Origin: Anticarsia gemmatalis
Lineage: Eukaryota; Arthropoda; Insecta; Lepidoptera; Erebidae
Direction of reading: 5' to 3'
Assembly: GCF_050436995.1 (NCBI RefSeq)
Contig: NC_134770.1
Coordinates: 2,304,501 to 2,368,500 of the forward strand
DNA: 64,000 nt
Shown here: in pieces, positions 35,565-49,414 of the stretch
Layout of the letters: each line of letters opens with the position of its first letter
Numbering within the stretch: position 1 is the first letter of the stretch
Translations under genes and position numbers: made by a program
The notes under the pieces: model-generated
Database searches by the model: none
What the model was told of the DNA's origin: nothing
Seen by the model: only the letters and a program-made list of their open reading frames with translations

Positions 35565-35715
35565 TCCACCAATCGCAGCGCTGCAGCACACAGCTCAGCC
35601 AATCGGAGAGCGAGCTGGCGTCATCACGTGACGTACCGCAATGACGTCACCCCGATCATCGCTGGAACGTCAAATTCGAATTTAAAATTCGGCTCGTGCG
35701 GTCGCTTTAGCTAAT
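35565..35715 (-). promoter_or_regulatory. Probable promoter / 5' UTR of the PHLDB1-like gene
   Basis: A GC- and CpG-richer block sits directly upstream of the ATG in otherwise AT-rich DNA. It contains CCAAT at 35569-35573 and 35599-35603 (plus strand), the E-box palindrome TCACGTGA at 35624-35631 and the full CRE palindrome TGACGTCA at 35642-35649. There is no clear TATA box. The transcription start cannot be fixed; part of the block is probably 5' UTR. Confidence 0.6.
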
Positions 35716-35966
35716 ATGGCGTAAGGAAGTTTATAAGACAGTTATGTAACGGTTTTATGGACTAGTTGAAAGAGGATATGGCGATAAATTATGATGATTA
35801 GTTGACAGGTGTCTGGGTTAATGTATTGTATGGTTTTGAAATGCATTTTTTATTAAAGATATGCCTGTAATTTTAATAAGACAAAGACTTCTGAATTTTT
35901 CATTTGGAAAATAGGAAATTTTGCCTTGACTGTGAGAAGACCTGTAACTGGCTGTAACCTGCAGAC

Positions 35967-36009
35967 AATAATGACATCCAAATAGTGTTACTATTCGGAT
36001 GTCATTATT
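35967..36009. repeat. Snap-back palindrome, 20-bp arms
   Basis: Arms aataatgacatccaaatagt (35967-35986) and 35990-36009 pair with one mismatch around a 3-base loop. Confidence 0.95.
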
Positions 36010-37294
36010 GGCTATACTTACGTTTCACCACTTCTGAATAAATATCGATTAGCTTATTAAGTGGAATTTTTACAGTGTCTTTTTTCATACATTTACCGTC
36101 ACTATATCCATTGGATAGGCTATCCGACACTTATCCGCAAGCTGTGAAACTGTCCCTAGTTATATAAAGTTATATTATTCTAGGAGTAGGATTAATATTT
36201 ATCCTTTAGATAAGAATATTATGTATAATTCAGACTTATTTCCTAAATAACTGAGATAATTTAAGTAGTTACAATCCATTTTGAAAGACATACATACATA
36301 TATTATGTCTACAAAGGTTAAAGAATCTCAAGGAATTTGCGAGTTAAATAATGATACATTATCAGTCGCGCATAAACATCACTAATAGACAATTGTTTAC
36401 ACAATGGCTGCCAAATACTCGCCTACGAATACGAGAATACTAAAATAACTGAAATTAATTATGAATGCTAGAATATTTGTCAGGTTATACGTTTGAAGAC
36501 TGTTTTTCTTTCAACAACAATATTTGCAGGATTTAGGTACGGAATATTAAGTCCTATGAATAACAAGAAGTTGAATTAAAAACCCAGGGCGAGCTTTTCT
36601 AAATAAAGTACTATAAAGTTAGTTTTCTTGAAGGTTCCCGTTATTTTGATAAGACAAAACTATATTATACTAAAGAGTTGGAAAATGAATCCGATAAAGT
36701 GACAGCCAATATACGAAAAGATCTGTAAATAATTATAATTAACAACTAACGTATATATTTTTCAGAAGTGGTGAAACCACCTATTAGTTCTTTTTACAGA
36801 AATTATAGCAACTCTATATAAAAAAGGAAATTTTCTCGGCTTAGAGAAATATTGTATTTCCACAGAAATTCTATATTAAACATTAAAATGCATCCACTTA
36901 TAACATCGTAATCTATCAAGAAGTAAGATAACGTTAAGTATTAAAGGTCGACGATCCATCAATTAGGTCTCACAAGTAGCGGGTAGTGTAACGAGCTATG
37001 TATCTGTGTCACATTATACTGGGCTATAACGTTGTGCCCTAAATTGTTAGCGATTTATGATACACACAGATCTGTGTTAGATACTGTTTATAACTTGCTG
37101 ACATGACTGAGGGATAAGGATCTCATGTCTGGATCTGTTAAGAGATGAGTTTAGTCGTAGTAGGCTAGGTTTAGGATTATGCTTGACAGTATGTTTTTAA
37201 GAACACAAATATGAATGTCTTAATATATTTCTTTGTTTGTATACTGGAAAGAGAGGAGCAGGTGAATCAAAAGACGCTGTCTTAGGTTACTTTC

Positions 37295-37400
37295 CATCAC
37301 TTCTCTACGTACATACCTACCATACCTACATACCTATGTACATACATAAAATCACGCCTCATTCCCATATGGGTTGGCAAAGACCAGAGAAATTAAATAC
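37295..37400 (-). mobile_element. LINE 3'-tail fragment with (CATA)-type repeat
   Basis: acatacctaccatacctaca, then aaaatcacgcctcattccca tatgggttggcaaagacca. This is the reverse of the tail module at 38846. Confidence 0.5.
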
Positions 37401-37774
37401 TAATACTTATTCTCTAAGACAGTTTTAGTTTTTCCCTTTTTCTTGATATTTGGCTTCCTAGCAACGGCTTATTACTATATTCAGATGTGTAAAGTCATTT
37501 GACACGTTGTGTGTGATGTGTGTCCTATAAGAGATGATAAAACTGATGTTGTTGTGAAACATCTTGATTCATTAAATTTGAAGGAATACGATGAGTCAAG
37601 GGAAGACGAAGCAGAAATAGAAATTTTATGTTAGTAATGATTTTTCTTCCGCACAAATTATCATGAATTACGTGTGAATCACATGACACTCTTAGTTTCT
37701 TTCATCCTTTATTCGAACTTTACTCCCAACTAATAAGAGCCAAAAACTGGAGTGAGTATCCAATTAAGGCAATA

Positions 37775-38003
37775 TCTATACCAATATTATAAAATTGTAG
37801 AGTTTAGGAACTACTGGTGCGGATTGAAAAAATATTTATTTTCTTCTTTACTGTTGGATAGCCTCGTTATTGAGGAAGGCTAAAGGCTATATAACATTAC
37901 GCTACGACGATTAGGAGCAGAGTAGCAACGAAGAATGTTACCAAAACGGGGCAAATTATGACCCTTTCTATCTTACGTGACGCAAGCGAACTAGGTCAGT
38001 TAG
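37775..38003 (+). mobile_element. Helitron-like element, degraded
   Basis: Begins TCTATACCAATATTATAAAA after A. The 3' end is worn (caagcgaactaggtcagtTAG), having lost the hairpin's right arm. Confidence 0.8.
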
Positions 38004-38839
38004 TGTATCTAAACATATAGAAATTTCTTTTGATTGCTGTCAAAAGGATGGACTACGGATACATCGACATGCAGTCTGTTATTTAGGCCGGAGTTTCTTA
38101 CTATCACAGAACTAAAATGCAGTCAAAGGTGATTGACTCTGCACGTGACAAATTGAATAATAGCCTAAATCAAAATGTAATCCAGTATTTATACCCGGTT
38201 TCTGAGTTACATTTAGCGGTAGCTTATCTATTCAATTAATTTTTATATAAGCTTAAGCGCTATCAAATTGATAAACTACCAAATGTACCGGGGGTTATTC
38301 ATCCTATTTAAGTGAAGATTCACTTCCTGATCCATTAACACCACTTTACTACCTATGTTTACAAATCAGTTGCATCAACTAAACAAGACTGCTCTTGTTT
38401 ATCCCAAGTGTTCTTCGTTTCGTCACACACATTATGGTCGCTAATGTAGGCCACATCAGCTTGTCGTTGCTGCAGATGCGTTCAACAGTCCCTTTGAAGT
38501 GACGACATGTGATAAAGGTATTATAGTGCTCTATTTCTTTCTTCTATTTAAAGGCGATAGTTTTCTTTCTAAAGGTTAGTAAAGTCACTAAAGTAGTAGG
38601 AAAGTGGTAGCGTTTAGGGCGTTACCATATTTTTATTTCAAGCAAGTAATTACGAAATTGTTCGGGAGAAGACCTTTACCTAGCAGTGGGCAGTAGTTTA
38701 TAAAAAGAAGTAATAACAGTTTTCTGGTCAGATTTCAGGTATTTTTTTTCTGACTCTGAAATTGATACCTACACATTCATATAGCCACACCGACTGGTAT
38801 GGTTATTTTCAAAGTATTCTGCATTAAGGATTCATTCAT

Positions 38840-38910
38840 TTTTTGGTCTCTACCTATCCATATGCGAAATAGGCGCGATAAAATCGTCAATGTATGTACG
38901 TACGTGCTTA
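38840..38910 (+). mobile_element. LINE 3'-tail fragment
   Basis: ttggtctctacctatccata tgcgaaataggcgcgataaa, then tatgtacgtacg, a tail microsatellite. Confidence 0.5.
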
Positions 38911-39762
38911 CTTTAAAGATAACTTGTACTAAAATTATATCTTGTTTTAATCTAATAGTATCTTATCTTATCTTTGGGGGTGGGGGTGCCAGTTAATGCC
39001 TGGCTGACACTTCGACCATTCCTGATCCTTTGCGTCACCCCCTCCTTGCTACTTTTAGACGTTGGGGGGCAGGGCAAAAGTATAAAATCTAATAGTATAG
39101 TAGAATCGTTTTACTTTTCTTCTCTTTGGAGCTGTACGCTTCTATGGGATCTTTGAACTGCCGATCTAAATTCTGAACCCGATTAACAATGCGAAGTATT
39201 TCATCAGCTAGTACGCCAGTGAAATCCGGCGCCAATTTCCTACATATCATAGCTCATCGCGTATTAGGGCTAAATTTAGATTACCTAGTAGAAAGGGAGC
39301 GGATATGTGACTGACTGTTGGGCTAGACTTCAAATCTAAAATTGTGCAACTGGCTAAGATTATAGGATTGGGAAATAGAAATTGAATATGCAATTTCGAA
39401 AGGGCAAAAGACTTATGTTTTTGTAATGACAGTTTTTGAAATGTCATATACAATTATATTAAGTAGGGCAATTACATACTACTTTATTATAAAGGTTTCC
39501 TCTAGAAGTAAGACGAAGTGGATGCTCAATTTTCGCATCAGTATATGGTAATGGACACAAATCACAACCACAACCACAACTAGCTAAAGATTTCACCAAA
39601 ACTGTCCTCTATTCTTCCGTCTACTTCACATAATCATCTGTAGTATACTAATGACCAGTTTACTGTATATAAATAAGCATCAGATAATCTATCAGCTGAA
39701 TTAAGTGACAAGAAATACCTGTCAAAATTAAATCTAGAAGATGTTCAGAAAAATGGTGAAAC

Positions 39763-39922
39763 CAGTACCGCGCTTCTCTACCACTATCGACTACCGACAA
39801 CCGGCTAGCTATCGGAAAAAATTGTAGGACAATCGGTTCAGCGCCTCTAGCAGGCTTCGTATAAACTATTTCGGCAGTACATTTTAAACGCCAAACTCTT
39901 GATACTCGATGGTATCGTGATA
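39763..39922 (+). repeat. Recurrent ~165-bp element, copy D
   Basis: Contains ctatcgactaccgacaaccg, cagcgcctctagcaggcttc and cggcagtacattttaaacg. The 3' inverted end is diverged (gatactcgatggtatcgt). Confidence 0.75.
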
Positions 39923-41083
39923 CTGGATTAAAAACGTATGATGATGATGACAAGTGATAATATGTACTCCATTATACACGCATCTTATCTGAAGAAACCA
40001 GCATGAGTTTACAAACGGAAGTCGAAATAACCGTACGTTTGATTACAGGTGTTGTTGAGTGCTGTAAGACATTGTATAAATAGATAGAAAGCTTTGATAC
40101 CTGCGGAGCTAGTTATTACATGTCAACGTTATCTAACATGTGAGGAATTATGGTTATGAAGACCCTTAGTATTTACATAAGATGTAAAGCTACCTTTATG
40201 TGAAAGTGAAAATAATGTAGTCCTATACAAGATCTTGCACTTTTCCTTGGAGGAGAATTGAAGAATTTTTCATAGACTATTTTAAGGCGTCTCATACCAA
40301 AATCTGGTACTGGCTATTATCAGCATATAATCCGTAGAAGCTGCATCAAAATGCACATCCACATTAATACCAAAAAAAGATCTGATTCTCGTACCTACAC
40401 AAACCCGTGTTGGACAATAAGCATAAGAATCTGTCAATGTTTCTAGCACAATCAATACTTTAAATGTTAAGACATGATATTACACTCAAAACTGCAATGT
40501 GTTGGAGTCGAATATTGGAGCATTGTATCAAAAAGGTTCTTGTTTTCTATCAAACTAACGAAACTACTATAAAACTACGCAAAAATAAACAATTTCTACA
40601 CCATAATTACACTTGACTGACACAATTCCCAGCAAATCTAGTCCAGTATAATAATTCGTATGACAAGATAATAGGAGTGATGTCCACGGCTACTGCTTTC
40701 TACGCAATTAGGTAACGCTGGACGTAACTTATTACTCGTAGACCGTTACATAGTTATTGTTTCAAACAATGTGAGTGACTTTTATTGACAACCCGGAACC
40801 GATGCTACTTATCCTACTTTGTAATTTTTTTCTTTTACTGAATAGGGTTTTACTCAACAGAGTTACGTCTTCGACCAGAAAAGTCTGTGCCCAAGCGTTC
40901 AGCAAAATTAAGGTAAATCTAAGCTGAAGATTTGGCAACTCTGTGGGTCCCCACTCCCCAGTAAAGATCAACTGAGACACCCAACTTGTGAGTGTGCAAT
41001 TACAGAAGGTAAAAATAAAGGTAGGATTAAACGTAGAAAGAATATAGTAAAGCCCACTGTCATATGTTACTAATAACTAGGAA

Positions 41084-41109
41084 AGGGGAGAGAGAGAGAG
41101 AGAGAGAAG
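41084..41109 (+). repeat. (GA)n microsatellite
   Basis: An uninterrupted run of about ten GA units after ggaaaggg. Confidence 0.95.
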
Positions 41110-42003
41110 GGAGCTGATTTTTTAGCCTTTCTGGTGGTACTGGGACGCTTAAATCAAATATTTTGGTACGGTCGTATTTGTAATTCGTACATCATTAAAC
41201 AATTCTCAACAGGTTAGCTATCAAGGGCTTCCTCATCTGAGTAGAGTACGACAACCCTCAGAAAAATTTACCACAAAATACCACAATTTTGTTTGGTTTC
41301 TGTAACCATAGAATGTACGAAGCCATACCGTTTTATCTTCACGTGTCTTTCCATTCAGTGCACACGAGTTTAAATTACCCCATAGTTATTCTTATTAACA
41401 ACCGTATTTTGTAACTCGTTCCGTAAACATTTGCCGGTGGGTTGTGACGTCACGGACTGTACATCAGTTGTAAATGTACGAGAGATAGACGCGGGCGGGT
41501 GGAAGTCAACGGCAAAGTTGTTGTGAACGATTAAAATTAACTATCCCGCATAAGTTTTGGTTACTTATAGTAAAATGACAGGTCATAAATTCGTTTTAAC
41601 TAGCTTTGAGATATCTTCAGTCTTGTTATTATATCTTTATTGCTTGATTTATGTAACGTTTATGACACTACTTTCTGTGGTTTAAGCTATTAAAAGTTGC
41701 TGCAGATTTGTAACTCACGTATCTATTCTTCGAGTCAACAAAAGTGAATTTGCTATTGTACCTACACTTTTTCATTATGACAAAACATAAAGAACAGTTT
41801 GGAAACAAACCCGAGACTGTAGACCACATTCGCACGCATTACCGCTAAGTCTAGACAGGGAACAAACTAACTTAATAATATTAACTTTTTGCCTATAAAC
41901 GACCTCAAAAATGCAGACGCAAAAAGCTTAAACAATCAAGGTCTGTACGTGTGAAAAATAAATCAATTTTAAAACACCGCGTACGCTTACGTCATAGTGC
42001 TTA

Positions 42004-42343
42004 CGCCGGCTCCACACGTTGGCCCCAATATAGGCCCCAACGCTATTCGTCCAATGTCTGGATCTAGAAAATGGCATTGGTCCCAACGTTGGGGCGAGGG
42101 TTGGTAGTTGGCTGGCTCGTGTCGATTCATCAAAGGAATCTGCGTCAACACTCGCGATCTGACGGAACAGAACTAGTTTATTCGGCTAAGCTCTAACTAA
42201 CTGTTTACTATTATCTACATCACCGCTACTATTGTCTACATCACTGCGGCTCCGCGCGGTCATAATTATGAACTTAACCTTAGTTAACGTGTCGCCTCAC
42301 CAAGTTTGCAGTCCAACGTTGGGGCCAACGTATGGAGCCGGCG
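42004..42343. mobile_element. PIF/Harbinger-type MITE, 340 bp
   Basis: The 25-bp terminal inverted repeats (cgccggctccacacgttggc then cccaa at 42004-42028; the right arm 42319-42343) differ at one base. They are flanked by TTA at 42001-42003 and 42344-42346. A 3-bp TWA duplication is the hallmark of PIF/Harbinger elements. The interior contains further ccaacgttgg motifs and no coding frame. Confidence 0.85.
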
Positions 42344-43270
42344 TTAGCGCTATAAAATACGCGTTTTGTTTACACCTCGCTATGTCGTAATACTGCCGAC
42401 CTCGCGCGGGGTCAAGCGTTATAGTAAGAGGCGAGAAATCGATTGATTTCCGATCTATGTTTATATCGACAGATAGGTATGGTTATTTTGGTGATTGTTG
42501 ATTGATGTAAAGGAAATTATTGTTATGATGACAATTAGAGACTTTAATGAAGATGATGACATTTCGATATCTTTCTCTTTTCTTTGACTGTGGTTAGACA
42601 TTAAGTACGAGTTATTTCAACTGATCCAAGGACTGCATTAATATGTATGATGTTTTGAATTAAAAATATGTCTTCGTAACATTTCAAGGTCGCATTAAGA
42701 AAAATCTAAAATCGCAAGAATTTTAACGTGACAAGTCTTTCTCTTCTCTTTCATTGTCAACTTAAGGCAATCCATAATCCATGACAAAATAATTAACATG
42801 ACAAAAGTATTATTGATTTTGATTCCACGAAATAGTGTAGTTTTGCGGCCCTTAACTATTACCGAAAGAAAAAAAATTGTTATTTTGAGTGTTTCAGTTT
42901 AAAACTAAAGAAAGATAGATAGCAGAAGAGCATAATCTCTCAATAATTGCGTCTAAATAACTGTCATACACACCGCACAGTGCGGGTCAGATGTCAGAGC
43001 TATGGCCGTAAGAGGGAAAGTTAATGATCTGTGTGCTGCGACGTGATGTATGGAGAAAAATTGTTTATGTTGATTAGTGGAGTGTGTGTTTCATAAGAGA
43101 TTTATGTATGAGATTTAAAAAGTGTGCTATGTTACATACCCTCTGTTTCTGAGTACATTTAGCGGTAGTTTATCTATTCAATAGCGTTTAAACTCATATA
43201 AAAAAACGCTATTGACCGCTAGTGTGTAAACCGGGAATTAGAGATCTGCGAGTTTGGCGGATTTTTTTTA

Positions 43271-43304
43271 AACAGATATGTGTAATATTTTACACATATC
43301 TGTT
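43271..43304. repeat. Snap-back palindrome, 15-bp perfect arms
   Basis: aacagatatgtgtaa (43271-43285) and its exact reverse complement (43290-43304) surround the loop tatt. Confidence 0.96.
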
Positions 43305-44304
43305 AAAAGTTTAAGGAAAACCACGAGCAGAGGCTGATAAAATAAAGAACCATTGTTGAGAGTTTCTTTAGCGATTTCCTACAGCTTTTAAGAGAGAATG
43401 TCTCACTAAAATTGTGTCACTGTCCTTAGCGGATTGTAAAATATGTATTTTTGAGATGAAATCTTAAATATTCGAGAGAAAAGCGATAAGATACCGATTG
43501 TTAGTCAATAGCGTAAGTTCGAGTAGGTACATTGAAAGATCTTGAAAAACTCACATTTGAATTTGGATGTTTGGTTTACCTTTTGATTAGTAAAGCATTA
43601 ATTCGGTTTTGATATCTACGCCTAATTTTCGTAAGCGTTAATTTGATTCAATGTTTATTCCGCATTCTTTTATGTTTACAAAATATATAACTTGTTAACA
43701 TATGCGTAGATTAATATGGCTAAGATTCACACGAAACCGGCTTATTGGATTGATTTGGATGGTATCTTATCAAATTATGATCTGATAAAAATCTTGCTAT
43801 CACTTAATATGACTTCATTATGGACAATGGGTCGATGCACCTACATTTTGTCAAGTAAGTTTTCATTCACACATGACATTAGCATTACTGTAGGCTAGAA
43901 TTCTATTTGTCTGTCTGTCTATAACGCTTTCACAGAATGACTGAAACAATTTTGATGAAGTTTAGCATAGAGTTAACTAGTGATATTAATCATGGGATCA
44001 TATTATAGGATTTATTGTTCAAAAACCAACCTCTTAATTTCTTTTCTTACTTCATCAAAATCATTAGTACTTTTGTACAATTTGCTAGTAGCTCAGATCT
44101 AAAGTCATGGTTTAAACCCTTAAAGGTCAATTCTATAGCGACAACTACCTTTCGAACAAAACACGTTATCACCTAGTAACGATGTTATCAAACTTCGCAA
44201 TGACATTCGACACCGCGATACATTTACATTAGGCTCGCAAGGTCGTTCGCGGGCCATACATAATGTATACGCTTTATATAAGTTTATATAAAAACGTGTT
44301 TTGG

Positions 44305-44490
44305 CGCTTAAAGCCTGTTGCGCTCGCCGTAAACGATTAGTGGGTTTGGCAACCTATAGCGTGGACATTCCATAGATGGGTGGCCGTTTTGGGGTCTTTG
44401 AATGCAATGCGTCTTAGTGCTTCGGAGGGCACGTGAAAAGACTTGTGGTTTTTTGAATTACTTTGACAAAGTTGGATCACCATTCGTACT
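44305..44490 (+). mobile_element. 5S-derived SINE, diverged
   Basis: gcctgttgcgctcgccgtaa, attccatagatgggtggccg and gtgcttcggagggcacgtga. The 3' body is shortened by an internal deletion. Confidence 0.78.
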
Positions 44491-45663
44491 ATACAGATAA
44501 TATACCTACATACGAAACTTAAATTTTTGAGCTTATTTGCTCTTTATTTATATTTCTAGTTATCGTGGTACAAGCTCTGCTAAGTTTGGAGTCAGATGAC
44601 ACTGCGTAAGTTGTCCAAAAATATATTTGATAAAATTTAACACAAAGATAGTTCTGGGCTTTGGAGGTTAAGGGAAGCTCAGGCTCAAATTGCTTACTCA
44701 TTTTTAATAAGCAATTTCTAATCGGCAGAAATATGGAATGACAATGTCATAAGATGGGGAGCCACGTGGGTCAAATAAAATCAAATGTAAAACCAGTTTT
44801 GGCAAATTCCACACAAAATAAGACCACCCGTAGCGAGTTATACATTACTTCTCTCAATTATGACGTTAGTCATTTTTTGCTTGCGATCCATTCATCAATA
44901 TTAAATTAGGTAGGTATAATACTAGAAGATAATTCAATGATACTATATTTTATGAGTTTATTATAGAGATAAAAACATTCGGTACTGACTGATTGCTATT
45001 TGTTAAGCTTGTAATTATTAAACATATGAGTTGGACTCTAATACTAAAGATTGGCATGAAATAGCTTTAGACAGAAATAGACGAAAAGAGGGAATGGAAT
45101 CCTTTGCCCTGCAGTAGGACAATATGGGTTGAAAATAAATAAATAATGATATTTGAAAACTATTCTAACGCAACATTATGTGTACGAGAGGTTAAGCTTT
45201 GATCTATCAAACTAGTTTATTGCGGTAAAACAACAACCATTTAGTTAATAGAGAGGTTTCTTTTAAACCTTATCCCACTTATTCCAAGAGGAGGCTTTCC
45301 TCTCCGCCTAGCAGAAGCTAGTAAAAGTAGAGTACTAACTCCAGTATTTTTTTTCCTGAATAATTTGCGAGAATCGAATTAATTTGCAAGAAACTAAAGA
45401 ACTCAAATACCACTTTTTGTCATAGGTCAGTAGCCGACCCATTAAACTACAAAACTCTTGAACTTTCACATCAATACAAACATGATGCATTACTTTATCT
45501 AAATGAACCGAACAGTATCTAAGTGGCACAATTAGCATCTCATGCGGGCCGCTGATAAAAAGAGCCGATATCAACGTGAGAATATGTAACGTGATGGTAA
45601 ACTTAAGTGCTGTAAACCATCTGATGATATATGGACCGTATTAAATGTAATTTTGTTACCCGA

Positions 45664-45904
45664 CTAGCTGACCCGCGCAACTTTGCTTGCGTCACATAAA
45701 AGAGAATGGGTCAAGATTTTCCCCGTTTTTGTAACATTTTTACTGCTGCTCCTATTGGTCGTAGCGTGATGATATATAGCCTTCCTCGATAAATGGGCTA
45801 TCTAACACTGAAAGAATTTTTCAAATCGGACCAGTAGTTCCTGAGATTAGCGCGTTCAAACAAACAAACGAACAAACTCTTCAGCTTTATAATATTAGTA
45901 TAGA
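45664..45904 (-). mobile_element. Helitron-like element (~245-bp family)
   Basis: Minus-strand start TCTATACTAATATTATAAAG after A, end gcgcgggtcagCTAG before T. The 3' hairpin has one change (gcaactttgcttgcg, plus strand). Confidence 0.88.
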
Positions 45905-48900
45905 TTTGAACAAAAAGGAGGAGTCTCAATTCGCTTGTGCATTGTTACTTCATAATTTTTATTCGGAGAAACGATTTTGATGTCTATGTTTGATGAAGCA
46001 AACGATCAATTTCCGCTATTAGATTCATATATTTTCCGGGTTGAAAAAGGATATGTCTACCTATCTAACATAGAACAGACGCAAATTACCGACAGGCACG
46101 AAATTATGATTTGATTGAAAGTGTTGTGTAGATATAGACTCTTAAAAATACGCAAATTATGTCCATATTTATAAATCGGGAGTATTTAAAAATAATTAGG
46201 TGATCTATTTCTCATGTAAAAGCTTTTGTCCCGGTTTCTGGTGGAAGAGTCCCACAAAACCGATGCATTCCAACTATTCCATTAGCCAAGTAGAAAAAAA
46301 GGTGACCCGATTTCATGTAAACTCTTTTCCCAGGACGAAAATGTATGTATGAAAGGTAGATCAAAACCTAAACATTCAACCCTGCAAGATACTGAACTTT
46401 ACAACATTATAATGTTAAACTCATGTATTGAAAACAAAACATATTTTTTCTTTCATTACCACGAATCAAAACACAGCCTCTAAACTTTAGCACAAACACC
46501 AAAAGATTACACAAGAAACGTATTACAAAATCGCAATTATGACCATTGATAGGTGCTAACGAAGTAATGCTAACTTACCTACAGTATACATGGTATGATT
46601 CAGTGTGAAGTACTTGATTGCTATAAATGTGAGATTTTCGGAGTAGGTCAGTGTAACAATGTGTGTTGTTTGTTAGTCAATTAAAGAATTTAGGAGGCCG
46701 AGAGATGTTTTGTTAAGGGCATTGGAAAATTGTGAGTCATGTCACTGATCTGTGTATTGCAAATGGATTTAGACTGGATTTCTATTTCTTACTAAGATGC
46801 AGGGACTGGAGGATGCAAGACTAATTACTGTGAACTTTTTAAAAGTGATATTACTCTAAAATATTATGAATAACGAATTAGCGCGTCAATTCTTTTGTTC
46901 AAATGTGCCACCGTGGGTCCGTTTCAATAAGAAACGTTGTAATAATGACAGATTAAATTAGTAGACAACCAATTTGTTCCCCAGACAGCAAGGTTTTCAT
47001 TCTTAATTTCTACATTTTGCAGCGACTGTAGGTTCCCTGCGACAAAAAAATGTCGCCTTTACATACCAATAAACCACAAGTCTCGTATTCCCACTTTCAC
47101 AGGAACATATTGCACGATTACGCAAACTGTACAGATTTCTTACAAGCAGCAGAGTATTTTAGTCACATGTCATATAGTCCATCAATATGATAAACAGCGT
47201 GTTTTATGTGTAAACACGGTATTGTCCCCGTGTCGGTTTGTTCGTCACGCCTCTATTGCCTTTGCGGGGACGGCACAAGAGATTGGACACAGCGGGCTTT
47301 GGCAGAGAAAGTAGTTTTAAGTATATATATATGAAGCAATTTCAGTCGACAAATTTTACTGAATTTTTCGGAAGTATTAAAATTGGCTTCAGGAATTAGT
47401 GACGGACGTGGCATTACTTACACAAATTAAAGCTGTAAGGGTAAGAGCTACTGCGTGAGATTGCAATGTTTTTGACCATCTTGACTTGCTACTTATACTT
47501 TGTTAACTCAAAGAGTAAAATCGTCTTTGATGCCAAATTGCTTGAGATGTATTATTTTATATGCCATAAAAAGACGAAGAAATATCCAAAAATAACGAAG
47601 TTATAAACTTTATACAACGCTAACTAAACTTACTTTTAATTACAAAAGTTATCAAGTTCACTTTTAGGAGTTAACGTAGTATAAATACCTGCTCTCGATC
47701 TACCAGCAGGTTTTCGATCGATATTCTTAAGTGTCATTAATAATTAGCCGAAAATCAAGAATAGACCAAATCAACTCCTTTTTTAACCCCCTTTGCTAGT
47801 CAAGATATCTTCCTCTTGAAGCAGTCAATTCTTTCTCATAACTTGTACCATAACAGACTTACGTACGTGATCAGCATGCTTACGCAAAGGTACCCATGAC
47901 ACCAGTCCGTCTCCGTCTACATTGTATGAGGATATGACCTAAAACGGATGTTTTACATACTTCGCTATGCATACATAAGTTATTTCCAAGTTTTTTAACC
48001 ACGTGTTGTAGTTTAAAATTGTATTATGTCATACTGTCACTTTATTTTGTTGTATTCCAGAAGATTTTACTCTTTTTAGGTACCACAACAGTTAAATAGT
48101 ATAAAAAAAACTTTGAATTAAATGATGAAACAGAAATTCATTAACAGCATCTAAAAAACGAAGTACTTGTTGTTTTTACAATAAAATAGTCTGAGTCATA
48201 AAATCATACTAGCTTTTGGCCAATACAAGCAAACAAACTTAACCCCTGCTCCATATTATACTATGCTAAATCTTCGATTTGACGAGGGTGTTAAATAACC
48301 TCTATTTTGCCAAGAAAGAAATCCAGAAAAAATATGATATCCCAGTTCAAGTTAGTTTAGAAATATATATTCTCATTTTCTTAGTAATCCTATAACTAGG
48401 AAAACTCTACAATCTACTTAACATTCATCACACACTTCAAGTTAGTTCCTTTAGTACACAACGCGTACTTTCGCACTAACTATAAAGCCTAAGTCCTTGC
48501 AAGGCTAGCGTGTATTTGTGCATTCTACAGACGACATGCTTATGCAATGTTCACTATTGAAAGGAAGACTTATTGGCGACTGTATTTTCTTGAAATTAAC
48601 TGTTTACCTATTGAATATAACCTTAAACGTTCTGAATAATAATTGCCTTAAGTGCAGGTAGATTTTCCTTTTGGCTACAAGCTAGATGCTTTTGTTTAAA
48701 AATTAAAGAGTGCTCGCAAAAAGGTAAGGTCATATACAAGGAAAATTATTATGAGGATAAATTTAAAAGTTCTCTAAAACAGTTTTTGTAGATACCTAAT
48801 TATGATGTATGGGCTGTAAGCGTAACTAATAGCTCCAGGCGTTTGTATTATTATCCTATTCATAGAAAAATATACTACAGGAAAATAATACGAAATCAGT

Positions 48901-48949
48901 AAATGAGGACGTTGAAAATGTATATTTCTTTCTCTTTTAAAAGACAACT

Positions 48950-49100
48950 TCTGTGTCGCGGGGACTTTTCAAAACATATAAAAAACAAAGTACAATCAGA
49001 TCCGAAACAATTATTTGTAGATCGCACAAAAAATTGGTCCGTATGGGCATCGAACTCAAGACCTCTTTACGCAATGGTAGCAGTGTGGCGACCTTAATTA
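48950..49100 (-). mobile_element. tRNA-derived SINE, second family, reverse copy
   Basis: gtgtcgcggggacttttcaa, tcagatccgaaacaattatt, catcgaactcaagacctctt and tacgcaatggtagcagtgtg are the reverse of the family at 26870-27045. The B box is partly decayed. Confidence 0.65.
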
Positions 49101-49257
49101 CTTTCCATGGAGGCAGTCAAATTATATGTTGTTTGTGTTTACAAACTTTGATAAATAATAATGAACCAAGATGATTTTAATAGTGTCTCTATCTTTTCAC
49201 ATTAAAACTAGAATAAAAGCTAGAATAAATTTACCTAAATCAGATATCCAGTATTTC

Positions 49258-49414
49258 GATTTTCTGCAGTCGGTACTGTCGAAAGTTTGACATTTAAAAT
49301 CTACTGCCAAAAAGTTTCTTCGACGCCCGTTAGTGGCGCTGATCAGATTGTCATACAAAATTTCTCGATAGCTAGCTAGTTGTCCTGTAGTCGATACTGG
49401 TAGAGAATCGAACT
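49258..49414 (-). repeat. Recurrent ~165-bp element, copy E
   Basis: Reverse orientation: gcagtcggtactgtcgaaag near the start, cgacgcccgttagtggcgct in the core and actggtagagaatcgaac at the end. Confidence 0.75.

Noticed and set aside
38960..39080. GC-rich patch with ggggtgggggtgcc as a possible exon
   Set aside because: The frames have no family content or convincing splice sites.
40762..40980. 72-codon minus-strand open frame in a slightly GC-richer patch
   Set aside because: No recognisable domain, splice context or promoter.
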